This document shows, piece after piece, positions 48,076-58,754 of a stretch of 64,000 bases of DNA. Under the pieces are notes generated by a model, which saw nothing but the letters and a program-made list of their open reading frames with translations, was not told the DNA's origin and did not search any database. Position numbers and translations under genes: made by a program. The first letter of the stretch is position 1. Each line of letters starts with the position of its first letter. This DNA comes from Acinetobacter sp. ANC 4204. GTDB taxonomy: Bacteria; Pseudomonadota; Gammaproteobacteria; Pseudomonadales; Moraxellaceae. The stretch spans positions 181,845 through 245,844 of the forward strand of contig NZ_NEFZ01000007.1 of NCBI RefSeq assembly GCF_002135205.1, written 5' to 3'.

Positions 48076-48960
48076 TTAATTCTCCTGTTTAAACAGCTTA
48101 TCTAATGTGTTTTCAAAGGTGTGATAATCGAGAAATTCATAGAGTTCTTTTCGTTGTTGCATTTTATCCAGTACATTGACCTGAGTACCGTCATTGCGAA
48201 TAGCATGCATCACTTCCAGTGCTGCCTTTTGCATAGCGCGGGTCGGTGACAGCGGATACAGCACCATCGAGATGCCTTGTTCTGCAAGTTGTTCTTTGGT
48301 GTAGTATGGAGTATCGCCAAATTCGGTAATGTTCGCCAGTACAGGGACACCGACTGCATCACAGACGGTCTTGTACATCGTGATATCTGTCATTGCTTCG
48401 GCAAAGATCGCATCAGCACCTGCTTCCACACAAGCACATGCACGGTCAATCACTGCTTGTAGGCCTTCCTTTTGTAGGGCATCAGTCCGTGCCATCACCA
48501 CAAAGTTTGAATCCGTTTTGGCATCAACAGCAGCTTTGACACGATCGACCATTTCTTGTTGGGTCACGATCTCTTTATTTGGGCGATGACCACAGCGTTT
48601 TTGTGCCACTTGGTCTTCGATGTGGACAGCAGCAGCTCCAGCAGCAATCATTTGTTTCACGGTACGTGCAATGTTAAATGCCCCACCCCAACCTGTGTCA
48701 ATATCAACCAGTAGTGGTGTATCTACACGTTCGGTAATACGACGTACATCTTCCAAGACATTGTCTAAGCTGGTCATTCCCAAATCAGGAAGACCGTAAG
48801 AGTAGTTCGCAACACCAGCACCCGAAAGATAGATGGCCTTGTAACCCACCTGTTTCGCCATCATTGCTGCATAAGCATTGACTGTACCGATAATTTGTAA
48901 TGGTTTTTCCACTTCCAGTGCTTGTCTAAATCTTAAGCCTGCAGACGTTTGTTCTGTCAT
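48076..48960 (-). CDS. prpB: 2-methylisocitrate lyase
   Basis: 294 residues from ATG 48960, chosen because AAAGGA lies a few bases upstream and the N-terminus [11 protein letters not shown] matches the family. Active-site loop Q-K-R-C-G-H-R-P near residue 125, [10 protein letters not shown] and F-A-E-A-M-T. Splits 2-methylisocitrate to pyruvate and succinate. First gene of prpB-prpC; a palindrome lies 73 bp upstream. Confidence 0.95.
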   Translation of the reverse strand: MTEQTSAGLRFRQALEVEKPLQIIGTVNAYAAMMAKQVGYKAIYLSGAGVANYSYGLPDLGMTSLDNVLEDVRRITERVDTPLLVDIDTGWGGAFNIARTVKQMIAAGAAAVHIEDQVAQKRCGHRPNKEIVTQQEMVDRVKAAVDAKTDSNFVVMARTDALQKEGLQAVIDRACACVEAGADAIFAEAMTDITMYKTVCDAVGVPVLANITEFGDTPYYTKEQLAEQGISMVLYPLSPTRAMQKAALEVMHAIRNDGTQVNVLDKMQQRKELYEFLDYHTFENTLDKLFKQEN

Positions 48961-49032
48961 AGTCCTTTCCACGGCATTTACTTTAATTTTCGAGTTTTGA
49001 GTATAGCCATAATGTTCCAATTGGCTATGACA

Positions 49033-49054
49033 TTTTAGAATGATCACTCTAAAA
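49033..49054. promoter_or_regulatory. Near-perfect palindrome, candidate TetR operator
   Basis: Arms TTTTAGA and TCTAAAA flank a core whose centre TGATCA is itself palindromic; only the two bases next to the core break the symmetry. Sits between prpB and the divergent TetR-type gene, where a TetR operator would be expected. Confidence 0.55.
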
Positions 49055-49208
49055 CTTTAGTCCCATGGTTCACGTTTTTATTGTGTAATTTTCTTCCATA
49101 AGCAGACCTTTAGTGCTAAACAGGTACACCTCAAAAAGACAATGTGTGCATATTTTTGCTATGATAGCAACTAGAGATACACATTTTATTAGGCTGTTTT
49201 TAGTTATT

Positions 49209-49859
49209 ATGCACACTTCTGTTCAACTTGAACCACTAACGCGGGATACACCACAAACTAAACGTGGTCATGAACGTTGCTTAGCGCTTTTAGAGAGTGC
49301 GACTAATCTTTTTCTAGAACACGGTTATGAAGCTGTATCACTGGATGATATTGTGAATCATGCAGGCGGATCAAAAGCCTCAATCTATAAATATTTTGGG
49401 AACAAAAAAGGCTTGTTTAAAGCAATTTGTGATTATCGGCGTGATCAATTTTATCGCGATATTACCCTGACTTGTATCTGTGAGACTGAGGAATTACGCA
49501 CTTATCTTATTCGTATTTTAACCAACTTCCTCAAACACATCATTCAACCTAAAAACATTGCCTTTATTCGTTTAATACTCAATCAAACACAGAAAGATCC
49601 TGCGCTTGCACAATACATCCATGAAAATGGTGCACAAATGATTCAAAAAACTATTGCTCAAGCCTTATCTCAAGCACATGAAAAGGGACAACTCAATTGC
49701 CCCCAACCCAACAATTCAGCCATGCTGTATTTCGGTATTTTACGCGACTATGAGTGGCGAATTATTTTGGGGGTCGATCTTGTTCTTGATCGTGAAGAAC
49801 TCAACAATCATATTGAATATTGTGTAGACCGCTTTTTAGCAGGTCATCAAAAACTCTAG
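49209..49859 (+). CDS. TetR/AcrR family transcriptional regulator
   Basis: 216 residues from ATG 49209; an upstream reading from 49113 lacks support and would start inside the control region. N-terminal helix-turn-helix (about 25-70: F-L-E-H-G-Y-E-A-V-S-L-D-D-I-V and G-G-S-K-A-S-I-Y-K-Y-F-G-N-K) and a C-terminal ligand domain. Divergent from prpB, so a regulator of propionate breakdown is likely; many prp loci use GntR or PrpR regulators instead. Ligand unknown. Confidence 0.85.
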   Translation: MHTSVQLEPLTRDTPQTKRGHERCLALLESATNLFLEHGYEAVSLDDIVNHAGGSKASIYKYFGNKKGLFKAICDYRRDQFYRDITLTCICETEELRTYLIRILTNFLKHIIQPKNIAFIRLILNQTQKDPALAQYIHENGAQMIQKTIAQALSQAHEKGQLNCPQPNNSAMLYFGILRDYEWRIILGVDLVLDREELNNHIEYCVDRFLAGHQKL

Positions 49860-49979
49860 TTTTTTTGCAATTTCCTTTGCTTATAGTATATTAATCAACT
49901 CTCGTTTTCTTTTAACCAACCAACAACTAATTGTTGTTCTGTTTTTATTTCAGTTTTCAGCAATTATTGTGGAGTAACA

Positions 49980-50900
49980 ATGGCTCTACGTCACTTTCTT
50001 ACCTTACGCGATTTATCTACTTTAGAACTTAACCAAGTTGTGCAACGCGGTATTGAACTGAAACGTAAACAGCACAATAGCGAAGTCTTCCAACCTTTTG
50101 TTGGTAAAGTTATGGGTATGATTTTTGAAAAATCGAGTACTCGTACCCGTGTATCGTTTGAAGCAGGCATGAGCCAGTTCGGTGGTAGCGCAATTTTTCT
50201 TTCTCCACGAGATACGCAACTGGGTCGTGGTGAACCGATTGAAGATTCAGCACGTGTGATCTCAAGCATGTTGGATATTGTGATGATCCGTACTTTCGGA
50301 CATGACATTATTGAACGTTTTGCGTCTTATTCAAAAGTTCCTGTGATTAATGCTTTGACCGATGATCACCACCCTTGCCAACTGCTTGCAGATGTTCAAA
50401 CTTTTGTTGAACACCGTGGACCTATCGCAGGTAAAACTGTAGCGTGGATTGGTGATGGCAACAATATGTGTAATTCATATATTGAAGCAGCGCACATGTG
50501 GGGCTTCAAGCTCAAAATTGCAGCACCTAAAGGTTATGAACCCAAAGCAGAATTTTTAAGTGAATTTGCACACTGTGTAGAACTGGTTAACTCTGCTGAA
50601 GATGCTGCTGTCAATGCAGACCTGATCGTGACCGATGTATGGGCAAGCATGGGCCAAGAAGAAGAGCAAAAAATTCGTGAAGCAGCTTTTGCTGACTATC
50701 AAGTGAATGAACGCCTGATGGATCTTGCTCATCCTGATTGTTTATTTATGCACTGTTTACCTGCACATCGCGGCGAAGAAATTTCTGAAACAATGCTCGA
50801 CCATAAAAATGCTGTGGTTTGGGATGAAGCCGAAAACCGTTTACATGCACAAAAAGCATTGGTTGAATTTTTAATCAATGAAAATGCAAAAAAAGACTGA
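49980..50900 (+). CDS. argF: Ornithine carbamoyltransferase
   Basis: 306 residues. Carbamoyl-phosphate motif S-S-T-R-T-R near residue 52, H-P-C-Q near 132, D-x-x-x-S-M-G for ornithine, and H-C-L-P-A-H-R-G-E near 260. Makes citrulline in arginine synthesis. GGAG upstream of the ATG. Single gene with its own terminator. Confidence 0.97.
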   Translation: MALRHFLTLRDLSTLELNQVVQRGIELKRKQHNSEVFQPFVGKVMGMIFEKSSTRTRVSFEAGMSQFGGSAIFLSPRDTQLGRGEPIEDSARVISSMLDIVMIRTFGHDIIERFASYSKVPVINALTDDHHPCQLLADVQTFVEHRGPIAGKTVAWIGDGNNMCNSYIEAAHMWGFKLKIAAPKGYEPKAEFLSEFAHCVELVNSAEDAAVNADLIVTDVWASMGQEEEQKIREAAFADYQVNERLMDLAHPDCLFMHCLPAHRGEEISETMLDHKNAVVWDEAENRLHAQKALVEFLINENAKKD

Positions 50901-50915
50901 TTTATTTTTCCAAAG

Positions 50916-50940
50916 AAAAGCACCTAAGGGTGCTTTTTTT
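50916..50940 (+). terminator. Rho-independent terminator after argF
   Basis: Stem AAAAGCACC / GGTGCTTTT with loop TAAG and a seven-T run. Confidence 0.88.
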
Positions 50941-50990
50941 ATACGTGCAAAGCTATAATTGGAACATAATTTTTATAAGCGACACTTTCC

Positions 50991-51464
50991 ATGCATTTCA
51001 AAAAGACTGGCCTGTGCCTTGCTACACTCCTAAGTACTACATTTTGTCAGGTTCACGCTTCTGAATTCGATGACTACCTACAATCCAAACAAATTATTGA
51101 TGCAAATTTTAAAATTCAACAACCTGAAACGTTGAATGAAATATTAACGGTATTAACCGCAGAAGACTCCAGAACACTTCCCATTGAAATTGATAATAAC
51201 ACCATCATTGAACAATTTAATCTATATGCAGACCGTACCGAACTTAAAGGGATGATCATTACCCCAGATTTCGCCCAGTTTGAACAAGATTTAGGTGAAA
51301 AAGAAGTTCAAAAAGTGATTAAAAAGAATGTCCTGCAAAACTGCAATATTTTCTTCGAGCATCAATATCAGCGCCATAATCCCTACATTGTAAAACTACA
51401 GCTTAACTCCGAAAAAAACAGCTACGATTTAGAGCTAAAACAGAAAGACTGTGGTATCAAATAA
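50991..51464 (+). CDS. Exported hypothetical protein
   Basis: 157 residues with a signal peptide ending V-H-A-S near residue 24. Mature part is acidic with two cysteines near the end (L-Q-N-C and K-D-C-G), which could form a disulfide. No recognised domain. Single gene between the argF terminator and ynfA. Confidence 0.75.
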   Translation: MHFKKTGLCLATLLSTTFCQVHASEFDDYLQSKQIIDANFKIQQPETLNEILTVLTAEDSRTLPIEIDNNTIIEQFNLYADRTELKGMIITPDFAQFEQDLGEKEVQKVIKKNVLQNCNIFFEHQYQRHNPYIVKLQLNSEKNSYDLELKQKDCGIK

Positions 51465-51493
51465 TAATGCCTTATAGTGATTGGTTCTCTGCT

Positions 51494-51847
51494 CTAGCGA
51501 ACCAATCCTTGTGGTTGCAAAATAATCATAGCAGCACCAATTAAAACTACTGCACCGCCCATTATATCCCAACGGGAAAGCTGAACCTGATCGACATAAC
51601 GCAACCACAGCAATGCGGTAAAGATATAGATTCCACCATAAGCCGCATAAATACGTCCTGACGCAGCCGGATGTAAAGTCAACAGCCACACAAAAGCACC
51701 TAACGCTAAAGCTGTAGGAATCCACAACCAATGGCTTCTCGCCTGATTTAAAATCAAATAAGGAAAATAACAGCCTAATATTTCCATCACTGCTGTAATT
51801 AAAAACAGTACAAATGTACTAAAAATCTTAGTGAATTGAATATCCAT
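51494..51847 (-). CDS. ynfA: YnfA/UPF0060 family small multidrug-like membrane protein
   Basis: 117 residues, four membrane helices. Family marks: A-V-M-E-I-L-G-C-Y near residue 20, G-R-I-Y-A-A-Y-G-G-I-Y-I near 66 and G-A-A-M-I-I near the end. Related to small multidrug resistance exporters. Convergent with the gene at 50991. Confidence 0.93.
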   Translation of the reverse strand: MDIQFTKIFSTFVLFLITAVMEILGCYFPYLILNQARSHWLWIPTALALGAFVWLLTLHPAASGRIYAAYGGIYIFTALLWLRYVDQVQLSRWDIMGGAVVLIGAAMIILQPQGLVR

Positions 51848-51895
51848 ACAGTCTATTTTTACTCGCTATTGGTCTTTAAATCGTTTGCTTTCAAT

Positions 51896-51922
51896 AAAAA
51901 ACCCGTGCGAACACGGGTTTTT
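51896..51922 (-). terminator. Rho-independent terminator after clpA
   Basis: Stem AAAAAACCCGTG / CACGGGTTTTT with loop CGAA, 18 bp past the clpA stop. Confidence 0.9.
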
Positions 51923-51939
51923 AGATGATGTAAAAATCT

Positions 51940-54216
51940 TTAAGCAGGTTCAGCCGTTTGGTCTTCAAAAACTTCGAGTTTCAAACCAACCGCTTTACCA
52001 TTTTCTTTTTTCACAGAGACCGCAACATTGCCACCATGTTCTGCAAGCTCACCGAATAGAATCATTTCAGCCAGTGGTTTTTTCAAATGCTCTTGAATCA
52101 GTCGTTGCATTGGGCGAGCACCCATTAGACGATCATAACCATTTTCGGCCATCCACTCACGTGCACTTTGATCCACTTCAAGAATGACTTTTTTCTCGTC
52201 CAGTTGCGCTTGTAATTCAGTTAAGAACTTATCCACCACATTTTCAATCACAGTAGTAGGCAGCGCTTTAAACTGAATTACGCTATCCAAACGATTTCGG
52301 AACTCTGGAGAGAACGCTTTTTTCATCGCATCTTGGTTATCATTGCTGTTGTCTTGATCCATGAAGCCAATACTCACACGAGAAATACTTTCCGCGCCAA
52401 TATTTGTAGTTAAGACCAACACCACATTACGGAAGTCTGATTTACGACCATTGTTATCGGTCAATGAACCATGATCCATAATTTGCAACAATAAGTTGAA
52501 CACGTCTGGATGTGCTTTTTCAATCTCATCTAGCAATAATACACAGTGCGGATTCTTATGAATCGCATCGGTCAACAGACCACCTTGATCAAAGCCCACA
52601 TAACCGGGAGGCGCACCGATCAAACGTGAAACCGCATGACGCTCCATATACTCCGACATATCAAAACGAACCAGCTCAACGCCCAATAATTTCGCAAGTT
52701 GTTTAGTAACTTCTGTTTTACCTACACCAGTTGGACCCGCAAAAACAAAACTACCTACAGGTTTATCAGGTGATTTTAAACCTGCACGTGACAGCTTAAT
52801 TGCTGAGCCTAAAGCTTCGATGGCTTCATCTTGACCAAAGACCACTCGTTTTAAATCTCGCTCAAGATTTTCAAGAACAGTCTTGTCATCTTTAGATACG
52901 GTTTTTGGTGGAATACGTGCAATTTTCGACACGATATCTTCAATATTTTCCACCGTAATAAGCGTATCATCTTGTTCAGCTTTCAGACGACGCTGCGCCC
53001 CTGCTTCATCAATCACATCAATGGCTTTATCTGGTAAGAAACGGTCATTAATGAACTTTGCAGACAACTCAACCGCTGAAATTAAAGCTTTGTCATCATA
53101 TTTAACATGATGGAAATCTTCAAACTTGCTTTTCAAGCCTCGTAGGATATCAATCGTTTCTGAAATAGATGGCTCATTCACATCAATTTTTTGGAAACGA
53201 CGTGACAATGCATGATCTTTTTCAAACACTTGGCGATATTCTTGGAACGTGGTTGAACCAATGCAGCGTAATGAACCATTGGCCAAAGCAGGTTTAATTA
53301 AGTTTGATGCATCCATCGTGCTCCCCATACTAGAGCCTGCACCAATAATCATGTGGATTTCATCAATAAATAAAATCGCTTCTGGTTTCTTTTTTAAGGC
53401 ATTCAACAATTGTTTTAAGCGCTTTTCAAAGTCTCCACGATATTTTGTTCCTGCAACCAGCGCCCCAATATCTAAACTATACACTTCTGCATTTGCCAAT
53501 GGTTTAGGTGCTTTACCATTGACAATAAGCCAAGCCAAACCTTCTGCAATGGATGTTTTACCGACACCAGGATCACCCACCAATAACGGGTTATTTTTAC
53601 GACGACGGCATAGAATTTGTGCTGCACGCTCAATTTCTTTTTCACGACCAATTAAAGGATCTGTTTTTCCCTTTTGCGCTTCAACATTTAAATTGGTTGT
53701 GTAAAGCTCTAACGGGCCAGCATTACTTGAACTGCTCGACTCACCATCTAAATCTTCAACTTCTTCTTCCACTTGTACCTCGTCTTTACGAGTACCATGT
53801 GCTAAATACTGAGTTAAGGTTAAACGATTAATTTGATGACGTTTTAATAAATAAACAGCAAAAGAATCACGCTCAGAATACATTGCGACAAGGATATCTG
53901 CACCTTCAACTGTACGGTCTCCGCCACTCGATTGCACATGGAATATCGCACGTTGCAAAATACGGTCAAAACTCTCAGTTGGATGCGGTGCTTGGTCGCT
54001 GTTCTCGCCCAATTTAGGGGTATGTTGCTCTACATATTCTTCGAGCTCTTTACGAAGCAAAATAATATCCGCACCACATGCTTTCAATGCATTCACGGCT
54101 GAATCATTATCAAGTAAAGCCAATAACAAATGTTCTACTGTTAGGAATTCATGTCTCTTTTGTCGAGCCATACTAACAGCCAAACGTAAGGATACTTCTA
54201 ATTGACGACTGAGCAT
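51940..54216 (-). CDS. clpA: ClpA, ATP-dependent Clp protease ATP-binding subunit
   Basis: 758 residues, full length. N-domain (about 1-140) for ClpS binding, then D1 with Walker A G-D-P-G-V-G-K-T near 218 and D2 with G-P-T-G-V-G-K-T near 495, Walker B L-L-L-D-E-I-E-K, and the arginine finger region R-N-R-L-D. The ClpP-binding I-G-L loop is not obvious to me. Unfolds substrates for ClpP. Ten bases after clpS. Confidence 0.96.
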   Translation of the reverse strand: MLSRQLEVSLRLAVSMARQKRHEFLTVEHLLLALLDNDSAVNALKACGADIILLRKELEEYVEQHTPKLGENSDQAPHPTESFDRILQRAIFHVQSSGGDRTVEGADILVAMYSERDSFAVYLLKRHQINRLTLTQYLAHGTRKDEVQVEEEVEDLDGESSSSSNAGPLELYTTNLNVEAQKGKTDPLIGREKEIERAAQILCRRRKNNPLLVGDPGVGKTSIAEGLAWLIVNGKAPKPLANAEVYSLDIGALVAGTKYRGDFEKRLKQLLNALKKKPEAILFIDEIHMIIGAGSSMGSTMDASNLIKPALANGSLRCIGSTTFQEYRQVFEKDHALSRRFQKIDVNEPSISETIDILRGLKSKFEDFHHVKYDDKALISAVELSAKFINDRFLPDKAIDVIDEAGAQRRLKAEQDDTLITVENIEDIVSKIARIPPKTVSKDDKTVLENLERDLKRVVFGQDEAIEALGSAIKLSRAGLKSPDKPVGSFVFAGPTGVGKTEVTKQLAKLLGVELVRFDMSEYMERHAVSRLIGAPPGYVGFDQGGLLTDAIHKNPHCVLLLDEIEKAHPDVFNLLLQIMDHGSLTDNNGRKSDFRNVVLVLTTNIGAESISRVSIGFMDQDNSNDNQDAMKKAFSPEFRNRLDSVIQFKALPTTVIENVVDKFLTELQAQLDEKKVILEVDQSAREWMAENGYDRLMGARPMQRLIQEHLKKPLAEMILFGELAEHGGNVAVSVKKENGKAVGLKLEVFEDQTAEPA

Positions 54217-54225
54217 GGAACCCCC

Positions 54226-54642
54226 TTAATCTTTCGGCTCAATCTGACAAAGTAGCGGATGACCTTGAGACCGAGCGTAATTATTGACTTGGTTTGCTTT
54301 TGTTTCCGCGATGTCTCTCGGGTAAACGCCTGCAACACCCTTTCCTTCATAATGTACAGTTAGCATTACTTGAGTGGCTTGGTCAAGATTCAAAGCAAAG
54401 TATTGTTGTAAAATTTCAATAACAAAGTCCATTGGGGTATAGTCATCGTTCATTAAAACGACAGCATAAAGTGGCGGACGTTTCAATTCAGGTGGCGCGG
54501 TTTGGACAGCGACATCACTATTTTCGTCTTCATGCGGTTCATCATTGCTCAAGCGCGGGCTGATATGCCAATCGACATAGCCAGACTCATGAAAAGACTG
54601 CTTAATTTCGTTTAAACACGTTGAACGCTTAGAAATACCCAT
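54226..54642 (-). CDS. clpS: ClpS, ClpA adaptor
   Basis: 138 residues from ATG 54642; a GTG at 54657 would add five. ClpS core with [19 protein letters not shown] and [20 protein letters not shown]. The N-terminal 55 residues are longer than in E. coli ClpS (106 residues). Delivers N-end-rule substrates to ClpAP. Co-transcribed with clpA. Confidence 0.92.
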   Translation of the reverse strand: MGISKRSTCLNEIKQSFHESGYVDWHISPRLSNDEPHEDENSDVAVQTAPPELKRPPLYAVVLMNDDYTPMDFVIEILQQYFALNLDQATQVMLTVHYEGKGVAGVYPRDIAETKANQVNNYARSQGHPLLCQIEPKD

Positions 54643-54659
54643 AAACTTACAATTCACAA

Positions 54660-55412
54660 TTATTGTGCATTCGCCTCTGCCTGAGGAATTTCAGAGACAA
54701 ATGCAGATTGACTTTCTACGGCCTCACCACGTGACCAACTAAAGCGTCGTGTCACTGGCGTGCTGCCTGTTAAACGGACTTCGATAAACTGTGGCGTAAA
54801 GCCTTTAGGCATCGTCCAACGCCCTGTTAAACGCTCATAGTTTTCAAAGTTAAAATTTTTGTCTTCCAAAGGAACAACCAAAACTTCTGTACCACGAATC
54901 AGTCTGAGCTCAACGGTACCAGAGGCTGCACGTTTTGAGGGACTGACTTGAACCAAATCAAGTTGGTATTCAAATGCATTTTCAGGCAAAGGTTTAATCG
55001 TAATATGCTGAACAGCCAAAGGAATACCGCCGCGTTGACGTAAAACCTCACGGTAAATGACTGCTGTCGTTTCAGACTGTGCTTGTTGATCTAGCGCTTT
55101 TTGCAAAGACAAATATAGCTCGTTTGAATTGGTGACAGCGACATCACGTTCCTGAACAGCAGCATTATAGTTTTTATTTAAAGCATCCAGACTGGTCTTT
55201 TGCTTTTGTACTACTTCGACCAGTTGCTCAGCATCAGCATCAAAACCTACGACCGTTAAACCCTGACGATGTCCAACGGTATAACCCAATAATCCGCTCG
55301 CAACAACCAATATTACTGCACCAATCGCTAAGGGCTTATTGGTCTGTAAAAACGGCTTTGCAGGTTCAGGCTGTTGTGACGTCATATTTGTGTCAGTGTT
55401 CGGCATCGTCAT
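54660..55412 (-). CDS. DUF6776-like membrane-anchored protein
   Basis: 250 residues: a proline-rich N-terminus, one membrane helix (about 30-48), a coiled coil (about 60-115, [16 protein letters not shown]) and a C-terminal beta domain. Topology suggests a periplasmic domain. Layout is like DUF6776 proteins; function unknown. Three bases upstream of the clpS GTG, so it may share the clpS-clpA transcript. Confidence 0.72.
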   Translation of the reverse strand: MTMPNTDTNMTSQQPEPAKPFLQTNKPLAIGAVILVVASGLLGYTVGHRQGLTVVGFDADAEQLVEVVQKQKTSLDALNKNYNAAVQERDVAVTNSNELYLSLQKALDQQAQSETTAVIYREVLRQRGGIPLAVQHITIKPLPENAFEYQLDLVQVSPSKRAASGTVELRLIRGTEVLVVPLEDKNFNFENYERLTGRWTMPKGFTPQFIEVRLTGSTPVTRRFSWSRGEAVESQSAFVSEIPQAEANAQ

Positions 55413-55431
55413 CTCTTATTTTGATTCAATT

Positions 55432-55467
55432 CAAAACACACATTTAAATCGAAATCTAAATGTGTGT
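55432..55467 (-). terminator. Probable terminator after argC
   Basis: 11-bp perfect stem ACACACATTTA / TAAATGTGTGT with 10-base loop and TTTTG downstream on the minus strand. Confidence 0.6.
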
Positions 55468-55485
55468 GAAGTTTTAAAACGTTTT

Positions 55486-56535
55486 TTATGGTAATAAACC
55501 AATTCCATCTAGACCCGCAGTTTCGACAAATCCAAACATTAAGTTCATGTTTTGAACAGCCTGACCTGCTGCACCTTTAACTAAATTGTCTTGTACAGAA
55601 ATTACCACCAATTTTTTCGGTTGCGGCTTATACAAAGCAATGCGTAATTGATTTGCACCACGCACAGAGCGTGTCTCTGGTGAACTTCCCGCAGGCATGA
55701 CATCGACAAAAGCTTCATTGGCATAAAACTGCTCATATAAGCTCTGTACATCTATAGCTTCACCCGCATCAGTTAAATCCACATAGATCGTACTGAGCAT
55801 GCCGCGAATCATAGGCACCAAATGTGGCACAAATAAAATGTGATTAAACACATTTTTTAAGCCTGAAATATTTTCCAATGCTTCCACAATTTCAGGATGG
55901 TGACGGTGACCTGCAACGCCATAAGCTTTAAAATTATCCGCATTTTCAGAATAGATCATACCAAGGCTGGCTTTACGTCCCGCACCAGACACACCAGATT
56001 TCGCATCAATAATAATACTTTCAGGTTTAACTAATGTGTCGTTTTGCTTAAATAATGGCGCTAAACCCAGTTGCACTGTCGTTGGATAACAACCTGGATT
56101 ACCAATGACATTGGCTTGTTTAATCTGTTCGCGGTTTAACTCAGATAAACCATAAACTGAATCTTTTAATAGTTCAGGACATGCATGTTGCATGCCATAC
56201 CATTTTTCGAACTGTTCTAAATCTTGTAGACGGAAGTCTGCAGCAAGATCAATCACTTTGGTGTTTGCAGCAAGCAATTCTTCTGCATGCTTCATGGCAA
56301 CGCCATGCGGGGTTGCAAAGAACACCACATCACATTTCTTCAGTTCATCAATATTCAAATCTGAATATTTGAGTTCGGTATGTCCACGTAGGCTTGGGAA
56401 CATATCATCTACACGGCGACCATCTTCTGTACGCGATGTTAATACGCTTACTTGCACATTTGGGTGTCGTAGTAAAAGACGCAACAATTCAACGCCTGTA
56501 TAACCTGTACCGCCGACAATACCAACTGAAATCAC
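55486..56535 (-). CDS. argC: N-acetyl-gamma-glutamyl-phosphate reductase
   Basis: 349 residues. N-terminal NADP motif [10 protein letters not shown], the catalytic cysteine in G-N-P-G-C-Y-P-T near residue 150, and the late H-R-H-H-P-E-I. Third step of arginine synthesis from glutamate. Unlinked to argF by 5 kb. Confidence 0.95.
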   Translation of the reverse strand: MISVGIVGGTGYTGVELLRLLLRHPNVQVSVLTSRTEDGRRVDDMFPSLRGHTELKYSDLNIDELKKCDVVFFATPHGVAMKHAEELLAANTKVIDLAADFRLQDLEQFEKWYGMQHACPELLKDSVYGLSELNREQIKQANVIGNPGCYPTTVQLGLAPLFKQNDTLVKPESIIIDAKSGVSGAGRKASLGMIYSENADNFKAYGVAGHRHHPEIVEALENISGLKNVFNHILFVPHLVPMIRGMLSTIYVDLTDAGEAIDVQSLYEQFYANEAFVDVMPAGSSPETRSVRGANQLRIALYKPQPKKLVVISVQDNLVKGAAGQAVQNMNLMFGFVETAGLDGIGLLP

Positions 56536-56648
56536 GTGTATTACCTCAAACTTAAACTATCCACTTTGTAGCTGCCTAGTATGACAGGAAGTTTCTGCTT
56601 TCTAAACTGTTTTACTTGGAATTTATGCGTTTTTGGTGCTATAGACAT

Positions 56649-57818
56649 TTAATGCTGCGCATCTAATACAGTCAGTGATGGCTCAAAACAAATTTGGTTT
56701 CGTCCTGAATTTTTCGCATCATATAACAATTGATCGGCAGCATTTATAGCATATTTTAAATTGTGTTGATGCACTGCAGCGAGTCCAAAACTCGCTGTCA
56801 CAGTTATATTTTCTGAAGATAATTGAGTATCCGAAATGCGTAAACGAATACGATTGGCAATACTATAAGCTAACTCTAGATCATCCACTTGCAATAAAAT
56901 AATAAATTCCTCTCCACCGAAACGTCCAACAAGGTCATGACCACACACGTTTTGCCCAATAATTTGACTCACCTGCTGTAAAATTTGATCGCCAATCAAA
57001 TGTCCATAGCGGTCGTTAATTTTTTTAAAATGGTCAATATCACACATCAGTAAAAAATAAGATTGTTGAGATAAACAATGTAGCTTTACTTTGGCTGCTT
57101 CATTAAAACCACGTCGATTAAATAAATGTGTGAGTGGATCTCTTAAACGCTCATCATTCAGTTGATGGATAATATCTCGGACTAAAGTACCCAATAAAAC
57201 AATAGCAAACCACATGCTCAAGATAATGCTGGCAGCAAGCATCATTAACCACCAGACAGAAGTTGCCAACATATCTGCTTGTATATTTTTTAAAAAGAAA
57301 AAAATGATGATGCCACGCGCGAAAGTATAAAGCACAATGAATAAATAGGAGAAATCAACTATTTTATTAAGAAAATCAACATTTTGATGATTTTTAAACA
57401 TTGAAAATAACACCAATGACTCAACCACAGCAATGGATATATTTAAAACGAGCATTCGGATCCACAACTGATCGTCAATATAAGAATAATAGCTCAACAA
57501 AACCAATGTGATTGCAATCAATATCGCACATCCAGACGAATGTGCGTTGGCTGTTTTTCTTAGCCCCATAGCATAAGCACTAGACCATGCCCCGAACAAA
57601 TAAAATGATCCCAAAATCGGAGCGAACAATGCTAGTTGCTTATTCGACATGAAACACTGCGTAGCCACAGAAAAAGACGGCACGATATACCCTAGACCCA
57701 ACCACAAAAGATATGCAGGAGCCTTAAAAACAAAATGACATATTAAAAGTAAGCTACCCATTAAAATCAGGCATGCTGGAACAATTAATATAAAATAGTG
57801 GATATCTGCAAAATTCAC
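56649..57818 (-). CDS. Membrane diguanylate cyclase (GGDEF)
   Basis: 389 residues: seven or so membrane helices (about 7-210), then GGDEF domain with R-D-P-L-T-H-L-F-N-R-R-G-F and the active site G-G-E-E-F near residue 312, so catalytically competent. The product-inhibition site R-x-x-D expected five residues upstream of G-G-E-E-F reads C-G-H-D, so it is probably absent. Single gene. No EAL domain. Confidence 0.9.
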   Translation of the reverse strand: MNFADIHYFILIVPACLILMGSLLLICHFVFKAPAYLLWLGLGYIVPSFSVATQCFMSNKQLALFAPILGSFYLFGAWSSAYAMGLRKTANAHSSGCAILIAITLVLLSYYSYIDDQLWIRMLVLNISIAVVESLVLFSMFKNHQNVDFLNKIVDFSYLFIVLYTFARGIIIFFFLKNIQADMLATSVWWLMMLAASIILSMWFAIVLLGTLVRDIIHQLNDERLRDPLTHLFNRRGFNEAAKVKLHCLSQQSYFLLMCDIDHFKKINDRYGHLIGDQILQQVSQIIGQNVCGHDLVGRFGGEEFIILLQVDDLELAYSIANRIRLRISDTQLSSENITVTASFGLAAVHQHNLKYAINAADQLLYDAKNSGRNQICFEPSLTVLDAQH

Positions 57819-57943
57819 ATTAAATGTCTGTCGACTGAAATTGGTAAATATTGATGTTACTGCATGAGGTTTATAGCATTTTTTAATGGCATCTCAATCA
57901 GTCTCAAGAAATATATTTTATATTTTTTGGTCAAAACTTGCTT

Positions 57944-58627
57944 TTATTTTTGGTACCACCAATGCGGCAATGCCGTTGTTTTTAGCGTTCTACGATGTTG
58001 TTGAAATGCTGGATCATGTTTCTCGACTTCCGACCAAAAACGTACACTGTGGTCAAAGTGCCGTGTATGCGCCAACTCATGCACACAGACATAACGCGTA
58101 ATCGCTTCAGGGAACAGAGCCAAAGCACTATTCAGCATAATATCATGCTTTACACTACAACTTCCCCAGCGGGTTTTAGGCTGACGAACCGCGCATTGTA
58201 CAAATTTTAAACCAGTTTCATGACTAATCTGTTGCAAATAGGCAGGCAAGTACTGTTTGGCATATGCGATTACAAAAGATTTTAAATAACTTTCAGGCTG
58301 GCGATCACTAACCCACAGTTGGTTAGATTGCTCATCAAAAAGATAAGCATGTCTTTGTGTTTTATAGCTGATCGTTAATGCATGCTGTCGATTAAATAAA
58401 TGTAATTCTGACGGTAGGGTTCGATCGACTTGTACAAGGCTCACTTGCTGCTTTTGCCAAGTTTCAACCATCCATTGCTCAGACTGATTTAAAAATTCCT
58501 GAATTTGTCGTTTACTACAGAACTTAGGCACGGTTAAACGAATTTGAGTCGGTTCAACACGCAGTCGTAAACGGGTCGCACGTGCATGATGGGTGATTTG
58601 GATTTCGGGTAGGTCTGTTAAGGTCAT
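57944..58627 (-). CDS. YgjP-like (M48-related) metallopeptidase
   Basis: 227 residues, no signal peptide. Zinc motif H-E-L-A-H with a downstream histidine (H-E-L-A-H-T-R-H-F-D-H-S), F-W-S-E-V-E-K-H-D-P and W-G-S-C, characteristic of the YgjP/DUF45 family. Probable soluble zinc metallopeptidase. Just upstream (minus strand) of the diguanylate cyclase; no shared unit proven. Confidence 0.85.
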   Translation of the reverse strand: MTLTDLPEIQITHHARATRLRLRVEPTQIRLTVPKFCSKRQIQEFLNQSEQWMVETWQKQQVSLVQVDRTLPSELHLFNRQHALTISYKTQRHAYLFDEQSNQLWVSDRQPESYLKSFVIAYAKQYLPAYLQQISHETGLKFVQCAVRQPKTRWGSCSVKHDIMLNSALALFPEAITRYVCVHELAHTRHFDHSVRFWSEVEKHDPAFQQHRRTLKTTALPHWWYQK

Positions 58628-58754
58628 TAATATTATTCTTTTATTGAATCATCCTCCCCAGCCCTCCTTTGTTAAAGGAGGGAGAAAAACACCATAAAAA
58701 TGCTGTTGCTTTTAGCCCCTCATTTTTTTAAGAGAGACTTGGGGAAATTTAAAA

